64,000 bases of DNA from Pokkaliibacter plantistimulans (lineage in GTDB: Bacteria; Pseudomonadota; Gammaproteobacteria; Pseudomonadales; Balneatricaceae): NCBI RefSeq assembly GCF_046844695.1, contig NZ_CP177354.1, forward strand, positions 744,001 to 808,000. Reading direction: 5' to 3'. Numbering within the stretch: the first letter of the stretch is position 1; the number at the start of each line of letters is the position of its first letter. The notes under the pieces were generated by a model that made no database searches, had not been told where the DNA came from, and saw only the letters and a list, made by a program, of their open reading frames with translations. This document shows positions 8,007 through 16,686 of the stretch, piece after piece. Both the position numbers and the translations under genes were made by a program.

Positions 8007-8936
8007 ATGGATCTGGAATCGAAATGGCTGGAAGACTTTCTGTCTCTGGCGGCAACTCGCAGTTTTTCGCAGGCAGCGGAGCGGCGTTTCGTCACCCAGC
8101 CTGCGTTCAGCCGCAGGATTCGTGCGCTGGAGCAGGCGGTGGGAGTAACACTGGTGGATCGTTCCTCCACACCGATTGACCTGACGCCTGAGGGCCAGCT
8201 GTTTCTGGTCACCGCGCGTTCGGTGATGGGCCAGCTGCGCGACAGCATCCGCCGTCTGCGTGGCTTGCAGCCCGGTGAAGGGCAGGTGCTGGAAGTGGCC
8301 GCCGCGCACTCGCTGGCGTTCACCTTCTTTCCCGACTGGATCAGCACCCTCAGTGATGTGATGCAGGAGCTGTCGGTGCGGCTGGTGGCGATGAACGTGG
8401 AAGATGCCATTCACGCCCTGCGCGAAGGCGAGTGTGACGTGATGCTGGTGTACTACGATTCCTATGCCACGCTGCAGCTGGACGCCACCACGTTTCCCTC
8501 CCTGCGTCTGGCCGACACCCTGATGCTGCCGGTGTGTGCACCCAATGCGGACGGCAGCCCCAAATACGTGCTGGACCAGCCCGGCGAAGGCTCCATCCCG
8601 CTGCTGGCCTATACCCACGGCGCCTTTCTGGGCCGCACGGTTCGCCTGCTGGTCAAGAATCATCCGCTCAATCTGCGCCTGCGTACGGTGTATGAAACGG
8701 CCATGGCTGAAGGCCTGAAGGGGATGGCGCTGCAGGGGCTGGGGGTCGCCTGGATGCCTAAACTGTGTATTGAACGTGAGCTAGAGGAAGGCAGTCTGGT
8801 GCCCTGTGGGGGTGAGCAGTGGCAGGCGCCACTGGAGATTCGCCTGTATCGCTGCAACCTGCTGGACAAGCCCAGCGTGGCGCAGCTCTGGCGCCGGCTG
8901 GAAGATCGCAGCCGGGCTGAAATGGCCGGGAGCTAA
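8007..8936 (+). CDS. LysR family regulator, HypT-like
   Basis: A 309-residue LysR-type regulator. The winged HTH occupies about residues 8-65, with SFSQAAERR and QPAFSRRIRALEQAVG, closely resembling E. coli HypT (YjiE), the hypochlorite-responsive activator of Cys/Met genes. The periplasmic-binding-like effector domain follows (about 95-300). It is divergent from aspA with an inverted repeat between them and convergent with a cystine-type ABC transporter, so control of aspA and/or sulfur amino acid uptake is plausible. Whether it senses oxidants is not shown by the sequence. Confidence 0.85.
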   Translation: MDLESKWLEDFLSLAATRSFSQAAERRFVTQPAFSRRIRALEQAVGVTLVDRSSTPIDLTPEGQLFLVTARSVMGQLRDSIRRLRGLQPGEGQVLEVAAAHSLAFTFFPDWISTLSDVMQELSVRLVAMNVEDAIHALREGECDVMLVYYDSYATLQLDATTFPSLRLADTLMLPVCAPNADGSPKYVLDQPGEGSIPLLAYTHGAFLGRTVRLLVKNHPLNLRLRTVYETAMAEGLKGMALQGLGVAWMPKLCIERELEEGSLVPCGGEQWQAPLEIRLYRCNLLDKPSVAQLWRRLEDRSRAEMAGS

Positions 8937-8991
8937 CCCGCGCCATCCTGTCAGAGCTGCTGCTCAGCAGTATGGCGTCGGGTCTCCGGAC

Positions 8992-9013
8992 GAGCGGTGA
9001 AGCTTCACCGCTC
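8992..9013. repeat. 22-bp perfect palindrome, REP-like
   Basis: GAGCGGTGAAG followed by its exact complement CTTCACCGCTC, between the convergent LysR and ABC ATPase genes. It resembles pseudomonad REP sequence ends (GCTCCCACA follows) and may act as a transcript-end hairpin, but there is no T-run. Confidence 0.5.
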
Positions 9014-9039
9014 CCACAACGTGTGCACACTCTCAGGTG

Positions 9040-9786
9040 TTACTCGCCAGCCAGAGTCGAGACATAGTCACGGGTACGCGGATGCCTGGGCTGGGTAAAT
9101 ACCTGCCGTGCCTCACCGGATTCGACGATGCTGCCGTGCTCCAGAAACACCACCTGATGCGCGGTGCTGGCGGCCAGCTTCAGGTCATGGGTGGCCATCA
9201 GCATGGTGGTGCCTTCCTTCGCCAGCTGCTTCAGCACGTCCACCACTTCCACGGCCAGTTCCGGGTCCAGCGCCGAGGTGGGCTCATCACAGAGCAGCAC
9301 TTTGGGTGAGGGGGCCAGTGCGCGGGCAATGGCAACACGCTGCTGCTGTCCGCCGGACAGGGTGGCTGGCCACACCTCAGCCTTGTGCGCCATGCCGACC
9401 TTGCTCAGCAGCTCCATGGCTCGCGCGTGAGCCCGCTCCTTGTCCCACTTCAGCACGGTGATCAGCCCTTCCATGACGTTGGCGACCACGGTCAGATGCG
9501 GGAACAGCTGGAAGTTCTGAAACACCATGCCGGTCAGACGGCGCAGCCGTTGCGCGGCCTGACGCTGCTGCTTCGGATCGGTGCCGAAGGTGAGGCTTTC
9601 CTCACCGATCTGCAGCGAGCCTGACTGCGGCCATTCAAGCAGGTTGACGCAGCGTAGCAGGGTGCTCTTGCCGCTGCCGGAGGGGCCGATCAGTGCGGTG
9701 ACGCTGCCTTCGGTAAGGGTCAGGTCCACGCCCTTGAGGACATGGCTGTCACCGAAGTACTTGTCGATCTGTTGCAGACGGATCAT
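9040..9786 (-). CDS. tcyN: Amino acid ABC transporter ATP-binding protein (cystine type)
   Basis: A 248-residue polar-amino-acid ABC ATPase: Walker A GPSGSGKST, Q-loop FQNFQLFPH, signature LSGGQQQR, Walker B VLLCDEPTSALD and the H-loop THD. I set the start at the ATG at 9786, overlapping the permease stop by 4 bp; the longer reading to 9849 runs into the permease. With the permease and binding protein upstream it forms an importer most like E. coli TcyJLN for L-cystine. Substrate is inferred from family resemblance. Confidence 0.88.
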   Translation of the reverse strand: MIRLQQIDKYFGDSHVLKGVDLTLTEGSVTALIGPSGSGKSTLLRCVNLLEWPQSGSLQIGEESLTFGTDPKQQRQAAQRLRRLTGMVFQNFQLFPHLTVVANVMEGLITVLKWDKERAHARAMELLSKVGMAHKAEVWPATLSGGQQQRVAIARALAPSPKVLLCDEPTSALDPELAVEVVDVLKQLAKEGTTMLMATHDLKLAASTAHQVVFLEHGSIVESGEARQVFTQPRHPRTRDYVSTLAGE

Positions 9787-10463
9787 GACTGACCTCCCAG
9801 ATGGGTAGCATGGCGCCCGTAATGCTGCTCCAGACGAGTCTGGCCCCATGACAGGACGGTACTGAACAGCAGATAGAGCAATGCCGCTTCGGTGTACATG
9901 ACCAGCGGCTCATAAGTGGTCGAGGCAATGCGCTGGGCTGCCTGAAACAGCTCGGGCACCGTCAGTACGGCGGCCAGTGAGGTGTCCTTGACCAGCGCGA
10001 TAAAGGTGTTGGACAGCGGTGGCACGGCAATCCGGGTGGCCTGCGGCAGAATGATGCGACGCATGGCCTGCGACCAGCTCATGCCGATGGAATAGGCGGC
10101 TTCCCACTGCCCTCTGGACACCGACTCGATCACGGCACGCACGATTTCGGATGAATAGGCGCCGACATTGAGGGTGAAGCCAATCAAAGCCGCCGGGAAG
10201 GGATCAAACACGATGCCGACCTTGGGCAGGCCGTAGAAAATCAGAAACAGCTGCACCAGCAACGGCGTGCCGCGAAACAGCCAGACATAGAAACGCGCCA
10301 GCGCCACCAGTGGCAGCGGAGCATAGAGGCGCGTCAGTGCCGTCACAAAGCCAAGGCTCAGCCCCAGCACGAACGACAGCAGTGTCAGGGGGATGGTGAA
10401 TACCAGCCCGGCATACAGCAGGGATGGGAAGGAATCGATCATTAACTGTAACCAGTCAGGCAT
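9783..10463 (-). CDS. tcyL: Amino acid ABC transporter permease (cystine type)
   Basis: A 226-residue inner-membrane permease of the His/Glu/Gln family with about five TM segments and the EAA loop (GMSWSQAMRRIILPQA) that contacts the ATPase. The FRGTPLLVQLF segment is characteristic. It overlaps the ATPase gene by 4 bp and lies 127 bp downstream of the binding-protein gene, with a terminator-like hairpin in that gap. Similar to TcyL (YecS). Confidence 0.88.
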   Translation of the reverse strand: MPDWLQLMIDSFPSLLYAGLVFTIPLTLLSFVLGLSLGFVTALTRLYAPLPLVALARFYVWLFRGTPLLVQLFLIFYGLPKVGIVFDPFPAALIGFTLNVGAYSSEIVRAVIESVSRGQWEAAYSIGMSWSQAMRRIILPQATRIAVPPLSNTFIALVKDTSLAAVLTVPELFQAAQRIASTTYEPLVMYTEAALLYLLFSTVLSWGQTRLEQHYGRHATHLGGQS

Positions 10464-10499
10464 GGCTCGTTTTCCCTTTTTGCAAACAGCGTAGAAATG

Positions 10500-10530
10500 A
10501 AAAAGTCCCTCATCAAGGCAATGAGGGACT
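10500..10530 (-). terminator. Attenuator/terminator between binding protein and permease
   Basis: A perfect 10-bp stem (AGTCCCTCAT 10504-10513 / ATGAGGGACT 10521-10530) followed on the minus strand by five T. It sits inside the transporter operon, so partial termination would yield more binding protein than permease and ATPase. Confidence 0.75.
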
Positions 10531-10590
10531 CAGGGCGGAGCGACGTTCAGCGGGGCGGAGCATCTGCAGCCGCCGCACACCGTAAAAGGC

Positions 10591-11358
10591 TTACTGGGAA
10601 ACGTCTGCGCCGAAGTACTTCTGGGAAATGGCCTGATAGGTTCCATCCGCCTTCATGTCTGCCAGCGCCTTGTTGATCGCGGCCAGCAGCTCAGGGTTGT
10701 CCTTGCGGATCAGCACACCGGCGTGATCGGCATCCGCCTCGGCGGCGACAATCTTCAGCTTGGCCTTGGGCTGGTGTTTCTTGAAGTCGAGGAACGACAG
10801 GCTGTCGTTGATGGTGGCATCGGCACGACCGGACAGCACCAGCTCCACAGCATCATTGAAGCCCTGCACGCTGACCACCTCCGCGCCGTACTTCTCGGCC
10901 AGCTTGCCAAAGTTGCTGGTCAGGGTGTTGGCCGAGCGCTTGCCTTTCAGATCGGCAAAGCTCTTCATGCTGTCATCGTCCTCGCGGGCGACCAGTACCG
11001 CCTTGGAGGCGATATAGGGCTCGGAGAAATCATACTTGGCCTTGCGGGCGTCGGTGATGGACACCTCGTTGATCACCGCGTCGTAACGCTTGACGTCGAT
11101 CCCGGCAATCAGGCCATCCCACTTGCCTTCGACAAACTCGGCCTTGACGCCCAGACGCTGGGCAATGGCGGCGCCAATTTCCACATCGAAGCCGGTCAGG
11201 GTGCCATCGGTATCGTGATAGGAGAAAGGCGCATAGGTGCCTTCTGTGCCGATCTTGAACACACCTGAAGACTTGATCTGATCCAGTGCATCAGCAGCGT
11301 GAACCGCGCCCGCCAGGGCCAGCGCACCCAACAGCAGCAGAGAACGAATTGGTTTCAT
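10591..11358 (-). CDS. tcyJ: Amino acid ABC transporter substrate-binding protein (cystine type)
   Basis: A 255-residue family 3 binding protein with a signal peptide (LLLLGALALAGAVHA). The core GTEGTYAPFSYHD, GFDVEIGAAIAQRLG and INEVSITDARKAKYDFS closely match the E. coli cystine-binding protein TcyJ (FliY). I use the ATG at 11358, with a GGAG 9 bp upstream; another ATG lies at 11373. First gene of a binding protein-permease-ATPase operon. Confidence 0.88.
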   Translation of the reverse strand: MKPIRSLLLLGALALAGAVHAADALDQIKSSGVFKIGTEGTYAPFSYHDTDGTLTGFDVEIGAAIAQRLGVKAEFVEGKWDGLIAGIDVKRYDAVINEVSITDARKAKYDFSEPYIASKAVLVAREDDDSMKSFADLKGKRSANTLTSNFGKLAEKYGAEVVSVQGFNDAVELVLSGRADATINDSLSFLDFKKHQPKAKLKIVAAEADADHAGVLIRKDNPELLAAINKALADMKADGTYQAISQKYFGADVSQ

Positions 11359-11610
11359 AAGACGATGCTCCATCAATCCTGCAAGTCACAGAAAACGTGC
11401 GACAACTATAGACGACAATAACGGACAGGCGACCAATACGGCCCCGACGGGCCGGTGCGTCTGCCTGAATAGGGGCGCTACTCTAGCAGGATCGGGTCGG
11501 GAATTTAAAAGAATAAGAGTTCAGTTACATATCGTTATTAAGCATAAGTAGAGGTTTAATGGTGGCTTCCTCTGTCTCTGAGGCCATTCAACGGCAAGTA
11601 GGATATCAGG

Positions 11611-12108
11611 ATGAAATCTTATCTTTCCCTTATCGCTCTGTTACCCGCAGTGGGGTGTGCTGCCGAGCCCTCTGCGCTGGATCAGCAGATTGGCTGGCTG
11701 CATGGTCAGTGTCTGGCCATCCGGGCTGACGGACTGCCGTCAGGCAGCACGATCAGGCTGGTTCTACTGGATGAGCCACAGACAATGGTCAGTGGCACCG
11801 TGGAGGCTGCTGCGGCAGATGGCAGTCAGTGCTTTGCCCTGATGGATGATCGCAGAAAGGTCAATCAGGCGGCGGGCTATCATTTCTATACGGTGGCCAC
11901 GACCACTCCGGTAGAGCTGGCGATTGGCTTAGTGACGGATAAGCTGGCCTCCGAGCTTGATCTCAACAAGGTCCACTTCAGCTATTGCAGCACTGGCGAA
12001 GGCGTGCAGTTTAGCGTCTGGCCTGCTGAAGCCTATCAGGGTAAGCCGCTATGGCAGGGGTATTACTACACCGGTTATGACACTGAGGCGGACTGCACAG
12101 AGCAATAA
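11611..12108 (+). CDS. Hypothetical exported protein
   Basis: 165 residues with a short N-terminal hydrophobic signal (MKSYLSLIALLPAVGC). The VGC could be a weak lipobox, or cleavage could follow GCA. The mature part has four further cysteines (C33, C71, C130 and C162 region), suggesting two disulfides, and is acidic. No family recognised. It stands alone between divergent and convergent neighbours, preceded by a roughly 250-bp AT-richer upstream region shared with the cystine transporter promoter. Confidence 0.6.
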   Translation: MKSYLSLIALLPAVGCAAEPSALDQQIGWLHGQCLAIRADGLPSGSTIRLVLLDEPQTMVSGTVEAAAADGSQCFALMDDRRKVNQAAGYHFYTVATTTPVELAIGLVTDKLASELDLNKVHFSYCSTGEGVQFSVWPAEAYQGKPLWQGYYYTGYDTEADCTEQ

Positions 12109-12164
12109 CTGACCAGAGTAATGACTGACCAGGAGCAGCCGCCCGGCTGTTCCTGCCGCTGTGA

Positions 12165-12764
12165 TCACCGCACCCCGCTATTGACCGTGGACGAGGTCGC
12201 CATGGCCTGCACTTTGGCATCACCCGCAGGCAGGGTGGTGAGGATAAACTGCAGTGCCTTGTTGTTGCCCGCGGCAAACCAGCGGTATTCCATGGTGCGC
12301 ACGGTGCCGAGATTGCCCTGACGGGCGGTATCCCGCACCTTGAGAGCCTGCAGGCCGTTGGGGGTCTTGACCATCAGTGAGCTGAACAGGGCTTCGGTGG
12401 TGGCTGTATTGGCGCGTTCGGCGAAGATAGCGCAGATGCCATCACGACGGATGGCGAGTACGAAGTTGCCGACACTGGAGGGCACCGACCAGGCTTCGCC
12501 TTTCTGGTTTTCCAGAAAGAACGCCGCTTCATCTTTGCTCAGGGTGGGCAGTTTCTGCTGCAGCAGCTGATTGCGCAGCGTCTGTGCATCACCGACATAA
12601 CGCATGCAGGTGTTGAGGTAGAGGGTGGCGAAGAACTCCGCCGCCGGATCAATCCCTGCCGCTTGACTGCCGGGGCTGAGCAGCAGGGTGGCCAGCACTG
12701 CACTGCCAAGTTTGCGCCAGTGGGCGTGCAGTCTGTGCAGCAGAGGGCGGCGGGCTAAGTACAT
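12165..12764 (-). CDS. Hypothetical exported protein
   Basis: 199 residues with a long basic N-region and a signal segment (LGSAVLATLLLSPGSQA). The mature domain contains two cysteines likely to pair (NTCMRY and DGICAIF) and resembles small secreted proteins of the NMCC_0638 type; I am not certain of this. GGAG lies 6 bp before the ATG. A MITE copy ends only 12 bp upstream of that site, separating the gene from zapE. Confidence 0.65.
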   Translation of the reverse strand: MYLARRPLLHRLHAHWRKLGSAVLATLLLSPGSQAAGIDPAAEFFATLYLNTCMRYVGDAQTLRNQLLQQKLPTLSKDEAAFFLENQKGEAWSVPSSVGNFVLAIRRDGICAIFAERANTATTEALFSSLMVKTPNGLQALKVRDTARQGNLGTVRTMEYRWFAAGNNKALQFILTTLPAGDAKVQAMATSSTVNSGVR

Positions 12765-12775
12765 AAGATTCTCCG

Positions 12776-12923
12776 TTAGCAGGTCGTTGAAAATCTATCT
12801 GCGTTGCCGAATACCGCGTCAAAAACAGGCTCAAAATGCTCATTTAGTTCACTAAACTCCGCTTTTTCGCCTGTTTTTTCCTTGTCTCGGCTGCCTCGAT
12901 AACGTTTTTCAACAGCCTGTTAG
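12776..12923 (-). mobile_element. MITE-like repeat, copy B (140 bp plus TTAG duplication)
   Basis: Element 12780-12919, flanked by TTAG at 12776-12779 and 12920-12923. Opposite orientation to copy A and the short subtype. It has the same terminal inverted repeats and central hairpin. The duplication at 12920-12923 holds the TAA stop codon of zapE, as in the aspA copy. Confidence 0.87.
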
Positions 12924-14074
12924 GCCTGCAGCACATTCTTACCGAAACGCTGTCGCTGCATCTCATTCAGGCGACTCAGGGTACGCTGGAATGGGAACGA
13001 CAGATAGCCCCGCGGATACAACTCGTTCATCGCCACATCGGCTTCGATATACAGCGGAATGCCGCGGTCATAACACTCATCCACCAGCGCAATAAAGCGC
13101 CGGGCGCCGTCATCCTGTTTGGACAGATTGGGCAGCACCCGGTCGCCGGTCTTGACCTGTTCCACCGCATCCTCGGTGCCACGGGCAATGTACTGCACTT
13201 CCTCCGGAGCACTCAGACAGGGCACATCGCTGAGCAGAATCTGACTGAACTCATCACACAGGCGAATATAGTCGTTGGCCGACAGGGGCTTGCCGCACAG
13301 TTCGCGATAGCTGCACCAGACGACCTTGCTGCTGCGCTTGATCACGGTGACGCTGCGGCCCAGCTGCACCTCCTGCTGATCGCAGGCGGCGTCACCGCGC
13401 AGCTGCTCGAATACCGCCGCCAGTGCACTGTCGCTGGCATCCGCCGAACGTTGCCAGTAGCGCTGTACCCGTGGGCCGGGATGCAGGCGGTGGTCTTCGC
13501 CGCCATCGACATCGAGGATATCCATATGCTCACGAATGGCCTTGATGGCCGGATCGAAGCGGTCGTGATGGGTGCCGTGGGCGTAGAGACGTTCGGGCGG
13601 CAGGTTGGAAGTGGTGACCACCACCACCTTGTGCTCGAACAGCATGCGCATCAGGCGGCCAAGGATCATGGCATCGCCGATATCGGCGACAAAAAACTCA
13701 TCAAGACAGAGCACACGAATTTCATCGCTGAGGCGCTTGGCCAGCACTTTCAGCGGCTCGGGAGTGCCGGTCAGCTCGAACAGGCATTTGTGCACCCAGC
13801 GCATGAAATGGTGAAAGTGCTGACGCCGCGCAGGCAGGGTCAGGCTTTTGTAGAAACTGTCCATCAGCCAGGTTTTGCCGCGGCCAACCGGCCCCCACAG
13901 ATAGACCCCACGGGGTGGCTGACGCAGTTTGGTGCCGGGCCAGGCCTGCCAGTGATGCAGGCCCTGATGGCAGGCTTCCAGTGCTCGGGCAGCGCGCTCC
14001 TGAGCGGAGTCCTGTTTGAAATCGTCATTGGCAAGCGCCCACTCGTAGGCGGCCCAGGGTGACAATGCTGACAT
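12920..14074 (-). CDS. zapE: Cell division protein ZapE (AFG1-like ATPase)
   Basis: A 384-residue P-loop ATPase of the AFG1/ZapE family. Walker A GPVGRGKT is at 61-68 and Walker B LCLDEF at 122-127, with the TSNLPPERLY sensor segment and the family ending FDRTLSRLNEM-like. In E. coli ZapE binds FtsZ and destabilises Z-ring bundles late in division or under stress. Full length. Its stop codon lies in the target duplication of MITE copy B. Confidence 0.93.
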   Translation of the reverse strand: MSALSPWAAYEWALANDDFKQDSAQERAARALEACHQGLHHWQAWPGTKLRQPPRGVYLWGPVGRGKTWLMDSFYKSLTLPARRQHFHHFMRWVHKCLFELTGTPEPLKVLAKRLSDEIRVLCLDEFFVADIGDAMILGRLMRMLFEHKVVVVTTSNLPPERLYAHGTHHDRFDPAIKAIREHMDILDVDGGEDHRLHPGPRVQRYWQRSADASDSALAAVFEQLRGDAACDQQEVQLGRSVTVIKRSSKVVWCSYRELCGKPLSANDYIRLCDEFSQILLSDVPCLSAPEEVQYIARGTEDAVEQVKTGDRVLPNLSKQDDGARRFIALVDECYDRGIPLYIEADVAMNELYPRGYLSFPFQRTLSRLNEMQRQRFGKNVLQA

Positions 14075-14229
14075 AAAGAATGGAGCCTTGCAGGGGGCGG
14101 GCCTACAATGATCCTCAGCCTGCCCGCCGCCCGCAAGCGGACTTTGGTCAACAGCCTGTTGATGGCCGTGGGCACATCATGCGGGAGCCTGGCGCTCATT
14201 GCCGGGCACCCAACAAGGAGAGACAGACA

Positions 14230-14673
14230 ATGTGGTCAATGGAACCCTGGCAGATCTGGGTCATCGTCGGTTTGTTACTGGCCGTAGGGGAAGTGCTCGG
14301 TGCGGCCTTTGTGGCACTGGCACTGGGTCTGGCCTGCCTGCTCGGCGCCCTGCTGGCGAGTATGGGTGTTGAATTCAAGCTGCAACTGCTGGGCGTGGCC
14401 ATCGCCGCAGTCATACTGATCCCGCTGGCCATCGGTGCCTATCGCCGTCGCCAGCAGTCAGGCGACAACCGTGCGGCGGCCATGGTGGGTGAACAGCATT
14501 ACAAGGTGCGGACCCGGGTGGTGGAGCATAACGGCCGTATCGGCGTGCGTATCGACGGTACGTTCTATCCTCTGGCGGCTCAGGGGGATGAGCAGCCCTG
14601 GCAGGTCGGCAGTGAAGTAGAGGTGCTGGGGTTTGAAGGGATTACCGCCAAGGCCCGCCCATGTCTGCCGTGA
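14230..14673 (+). CDS. NfeD family membrane protein
   Basis: 147 residues: two or three TM helices (about 8-30, 32-50, 53-72) followed by a C-terminal OB-fold NfeD domain with the VGSEVEVLGFEG ending. The ATG at 14230 has AAGGAG upstream; the longer reading from 14080 is not needed. NfeD proteins are partners of SPFH/stomatin proteins. Here the partner gene is separated from it by an oxidoreductase whose start overlaps this gene by 13 bp. Confidence 0.88.
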   Translation: MWSMEPWQIWVIVGLLLAVGEVLGAAFVALALGLACLLGALLASMGVEFKLQLLGVAIAAVILIPLAIGAYRRRQQSGDNRAAAMVGEQHYKVRTRVVEHNGRIGVRIDGTFYPLAAQGDEQPWQVGSEVEVLGFEGITAKARPCLP

Positions 14674-15680
14674 CGACGCCTGCTTTCGTACAGCAGCTGC
14701 GGCTGGCGCAGCGACCCGAGGGTGAGCTGCAGCCCGGTGATTTCTGTCTGCATCGCGTAGCCGCGCCTGTCGCCGCACAGTTGCAGCCGGGCCAGTTGTT
14801 GCTGCGCCCCTGTTATCTCAGTGTTGACCCCTATATGCGCACCCGCATGCATACCAGCGGCTATGACTATATCGAGCACTGGCAGGCGGGCAGCCTGCTG
14901 TCAGGCTGGACCCTGGCACAGGTGGAAGCCAGTGCTGATCCGCGCTGGCAGGCGGGAGACTGGGCCATTGGCCATCTGCCGATGCAGCAGCGGCTGATTG
15001 CTGATGCCGCGACACTGTGGCAGCAGCGGTCCGAAGCCCCGCCACTGGCCTATATGCACCCGCTGGGGATGACCGGCTTCACTGCCTGGCTGGGCATGCA
15101 GCTGGGGCAGCCCGGCCCGGATGATACCGTACTGGTCTGCGCTGCGGCCGGCGCGGTGGGTTCGCTGGCCGCTCAGCTGGCACGACAGGCCGGAGCGCGG
15201 GTGATTGTGGCCGCCGGACGTGAAGACAAGCGCCAGTGGTTGCAGCAGGCGGGCTTCACCGAGGTACTCGACCATCACCACCGCGATTTTCTCGCCATGC
15301 TGGCGCAGTGGGCGCCGCAGGGCATCAGCCTCAACTTCGAGCTGATCGGCGGGCAGGTGTTTCATGGTGTCAATGAACTAATGCGCGACGGCGGCAGAGT
15401 GGTGCTGTGCGGACTGGTCAGCCAGTATCAGACGGCTCAGCCGCGACAGGCCCCGGCCAATCTGGCGCAACTACAGCGGCGACGGGTGCAGGTGCTGCCC
15501 TACGTGGCCCCTCACTATGAACATCGGCTGCCTGAGTTCCGACAGGCCATGCCTGCCCTGCTGGCGGATCTGCACTGGCAGCTGGATGTGCTCGATGGCG
15601 GTCTGGAGGCCGTGCCCGCCGCGCTGATCGGCCTGTTACGGGGTGACAATCTGGGTAAACGACTGGTCCGGCTGGAGTAA
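14661..15680 (+). CDS. Zinc-independent MDR family NADP-dependent oxidoreductase
   Basis: 339 residues of the leukotriene-B4-dehydrogenase/CurA-like branch of medium-chain reductases: YLSVDPYMRTRM at the N-terminus, the AAAGAVGSLAAQLAR nucleotide loop, and no structural zinc cysteines. Such enzymes reduce activated double bonds of enones using NADPH. It overlaps nfeD by 13 bp and lies 43 bp before the SPFH gene, an unusual insertion between two genes that are normally neighbours. Substrate unknown. Confidence 0.85.
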   Translation: MSAVTTPAFVQQLRLAQRPEGELQPGDFCLHRVAAPVAAQLQPGQLLLRPCYLSVDPYMRTRMHTSGYDYIEHWQAGSLLSGWTLAQVEASADPRWQAGDWAIGHLPMQQRLIADAATLWQQRSEAPPLAYMHPLGMTGFTAWLGMQLGQPGPDDTVLVCAAAGAVGSLAAQLARQAGARVIVAAGREDKRQWLQQAGFTEVLDHHHRDFLAMLAQWAPQGISLNFELIGGQVFHGVNELMRDGGRVVLCGLVSQYQTAQPRQAPANLAQLQRRRVQVLPYVAPHYEHRLPEFRQAMPALLADLHWQLDVLDGGLEAVPAALIGLLRGDNLGKRLVRLE

Positions 15681-15723
15681 GCCGGGCCACACTTTTCATA
15701 TCAACAGCAGAAGGAGAATTCTC

Positions 15724-16686
15724 ATGGATGTACAACTGACAGGTGGTCTGCTGATCACACTGGTCATCGCCGTACTGGCGATTGTGATGCTGATCAAGGG
15801 GCTGCGCATCGTGCAGCAGTCAGAAGCCGTGGTGATCGAGCGCCTCGGCAGCTACCACAAGACTCTCGAACCCGGCGTCAACTGGATCGTGCCCTTTGTC
15901 GATCTGCCACGAGCAATCAAGGTCAAGCGCTATATGGGCGAAAATGCCGCGGCGATGATGGTGGAGACCAGCCGGATTGACCGTCGTGAGACGGTGCTGG
16001 ACTTCCCCGGTCAGTCGGTGATCACCACCGACAACGTCAGCGTGATGATCAATGGCGTGCTCTACTACCAGATCATTGATCCGCAGCGGGCGGTGTATCA
16101 GGTGGAAAACCTGATCCAGTCCATCGAAGTGCTGGCCAAGACCACACTACGCTCGGAGATCGGCAAGATGGAGCTGGACAAGCTGTTCGAGTCGCGTCAG
16201 GAAATCAACGCCAGTCTGGAGACCGTGCTCGATGAGGCGGCCAACAAATGGGGGGTAAAGGTCACCCGGGTGGAGATTCAGGACATCCAGATTCCCGATG
16301 AAATTCAGGACGCCATGCGCAAGCAGATGACGGCCGAGCGCGAGCGGCGCGCGGTGGTCAGGCGCGCCGAGGGGGAACGTCAGGCCGCCATCGAGACCGC
16401 CGAAGGTGAGCGTCAGGCCGCCATTCTGCGGGCTCAGGGTGAACGCGAGGCGTCAATCCTGACGGCAGAAGGCCAGCAGCAGGCCATCCAGCTGCTGACC
16501 GAGGCGCTGGGCGCCAACGTCGACAAGAGCAAGGTCATCGGCTATCTGATCGCCAAGGATTACCTCAATACCCTGCCGCAGATTGCCAAAGACGGCGAAC
16601 GGGTGTTCCTGCCGTATGAGGCCAGTGCCACGCTGGGCAGCCTTGGGATGATCAGCGAACTGTTCAAGAAAGACGGTCAGGCTTAA
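15724..16686 (+). CDS. qmcA: SPFH/band 7 membrane protein, QmcA-like
   Basis: 320 residues: one N-terminal TM helix (about 8-26), an SPFH domain, then an Ala/Glu-rich coiled coil with repeating AEGERQAAI units, and a C-terminal oligomerisation segment. Stomatin-like proteins build ring-shaped membrane microdomain scaffolds, and QmcA homologues interact with FtsH-type proteases. AAGGAG precedes the ATG at 15724; an upstream in-frame ATG at 15643 lies within the preceding gene. Its stop region overlaps the regulatory box of the next operon. Confidence 0.9.
   Translation: MDVQLTGGLLITLVIAVLAIVMLIKGLRIVQQSEAVVIERLGSYHKTLEPGVNWIVPFVDLPRAIKVKRYMGENAAAMMVETSRIDRRETVLDFPGQSVITTDNVSVMINGVLYYQIIDPQRAVYQVENLIQSIEVLAKTTLRSEIGKMELDKLFESRQEINASLETVLDEAANKWGVKVTRVEIQDIQIPDEIQDAMRKQMTAERERRAVVRRAEGERQAAIETAEGERQAAILRAQGEREASILTAEGQQQAIQLLTEALGANVDKSKVIGYLIAKDYLNTLPQIAKDGERVFLPYEASATLGSLGMISELFKKDGQA

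Noticed and set aside
12649..12843. Repeated ORFs starting or containing FLTRYSATQIDFQRP at several positions
   Set aside because: They are translations of the MITE repeat in one frame, not genes; each runs out of the element into unrelated flanks.
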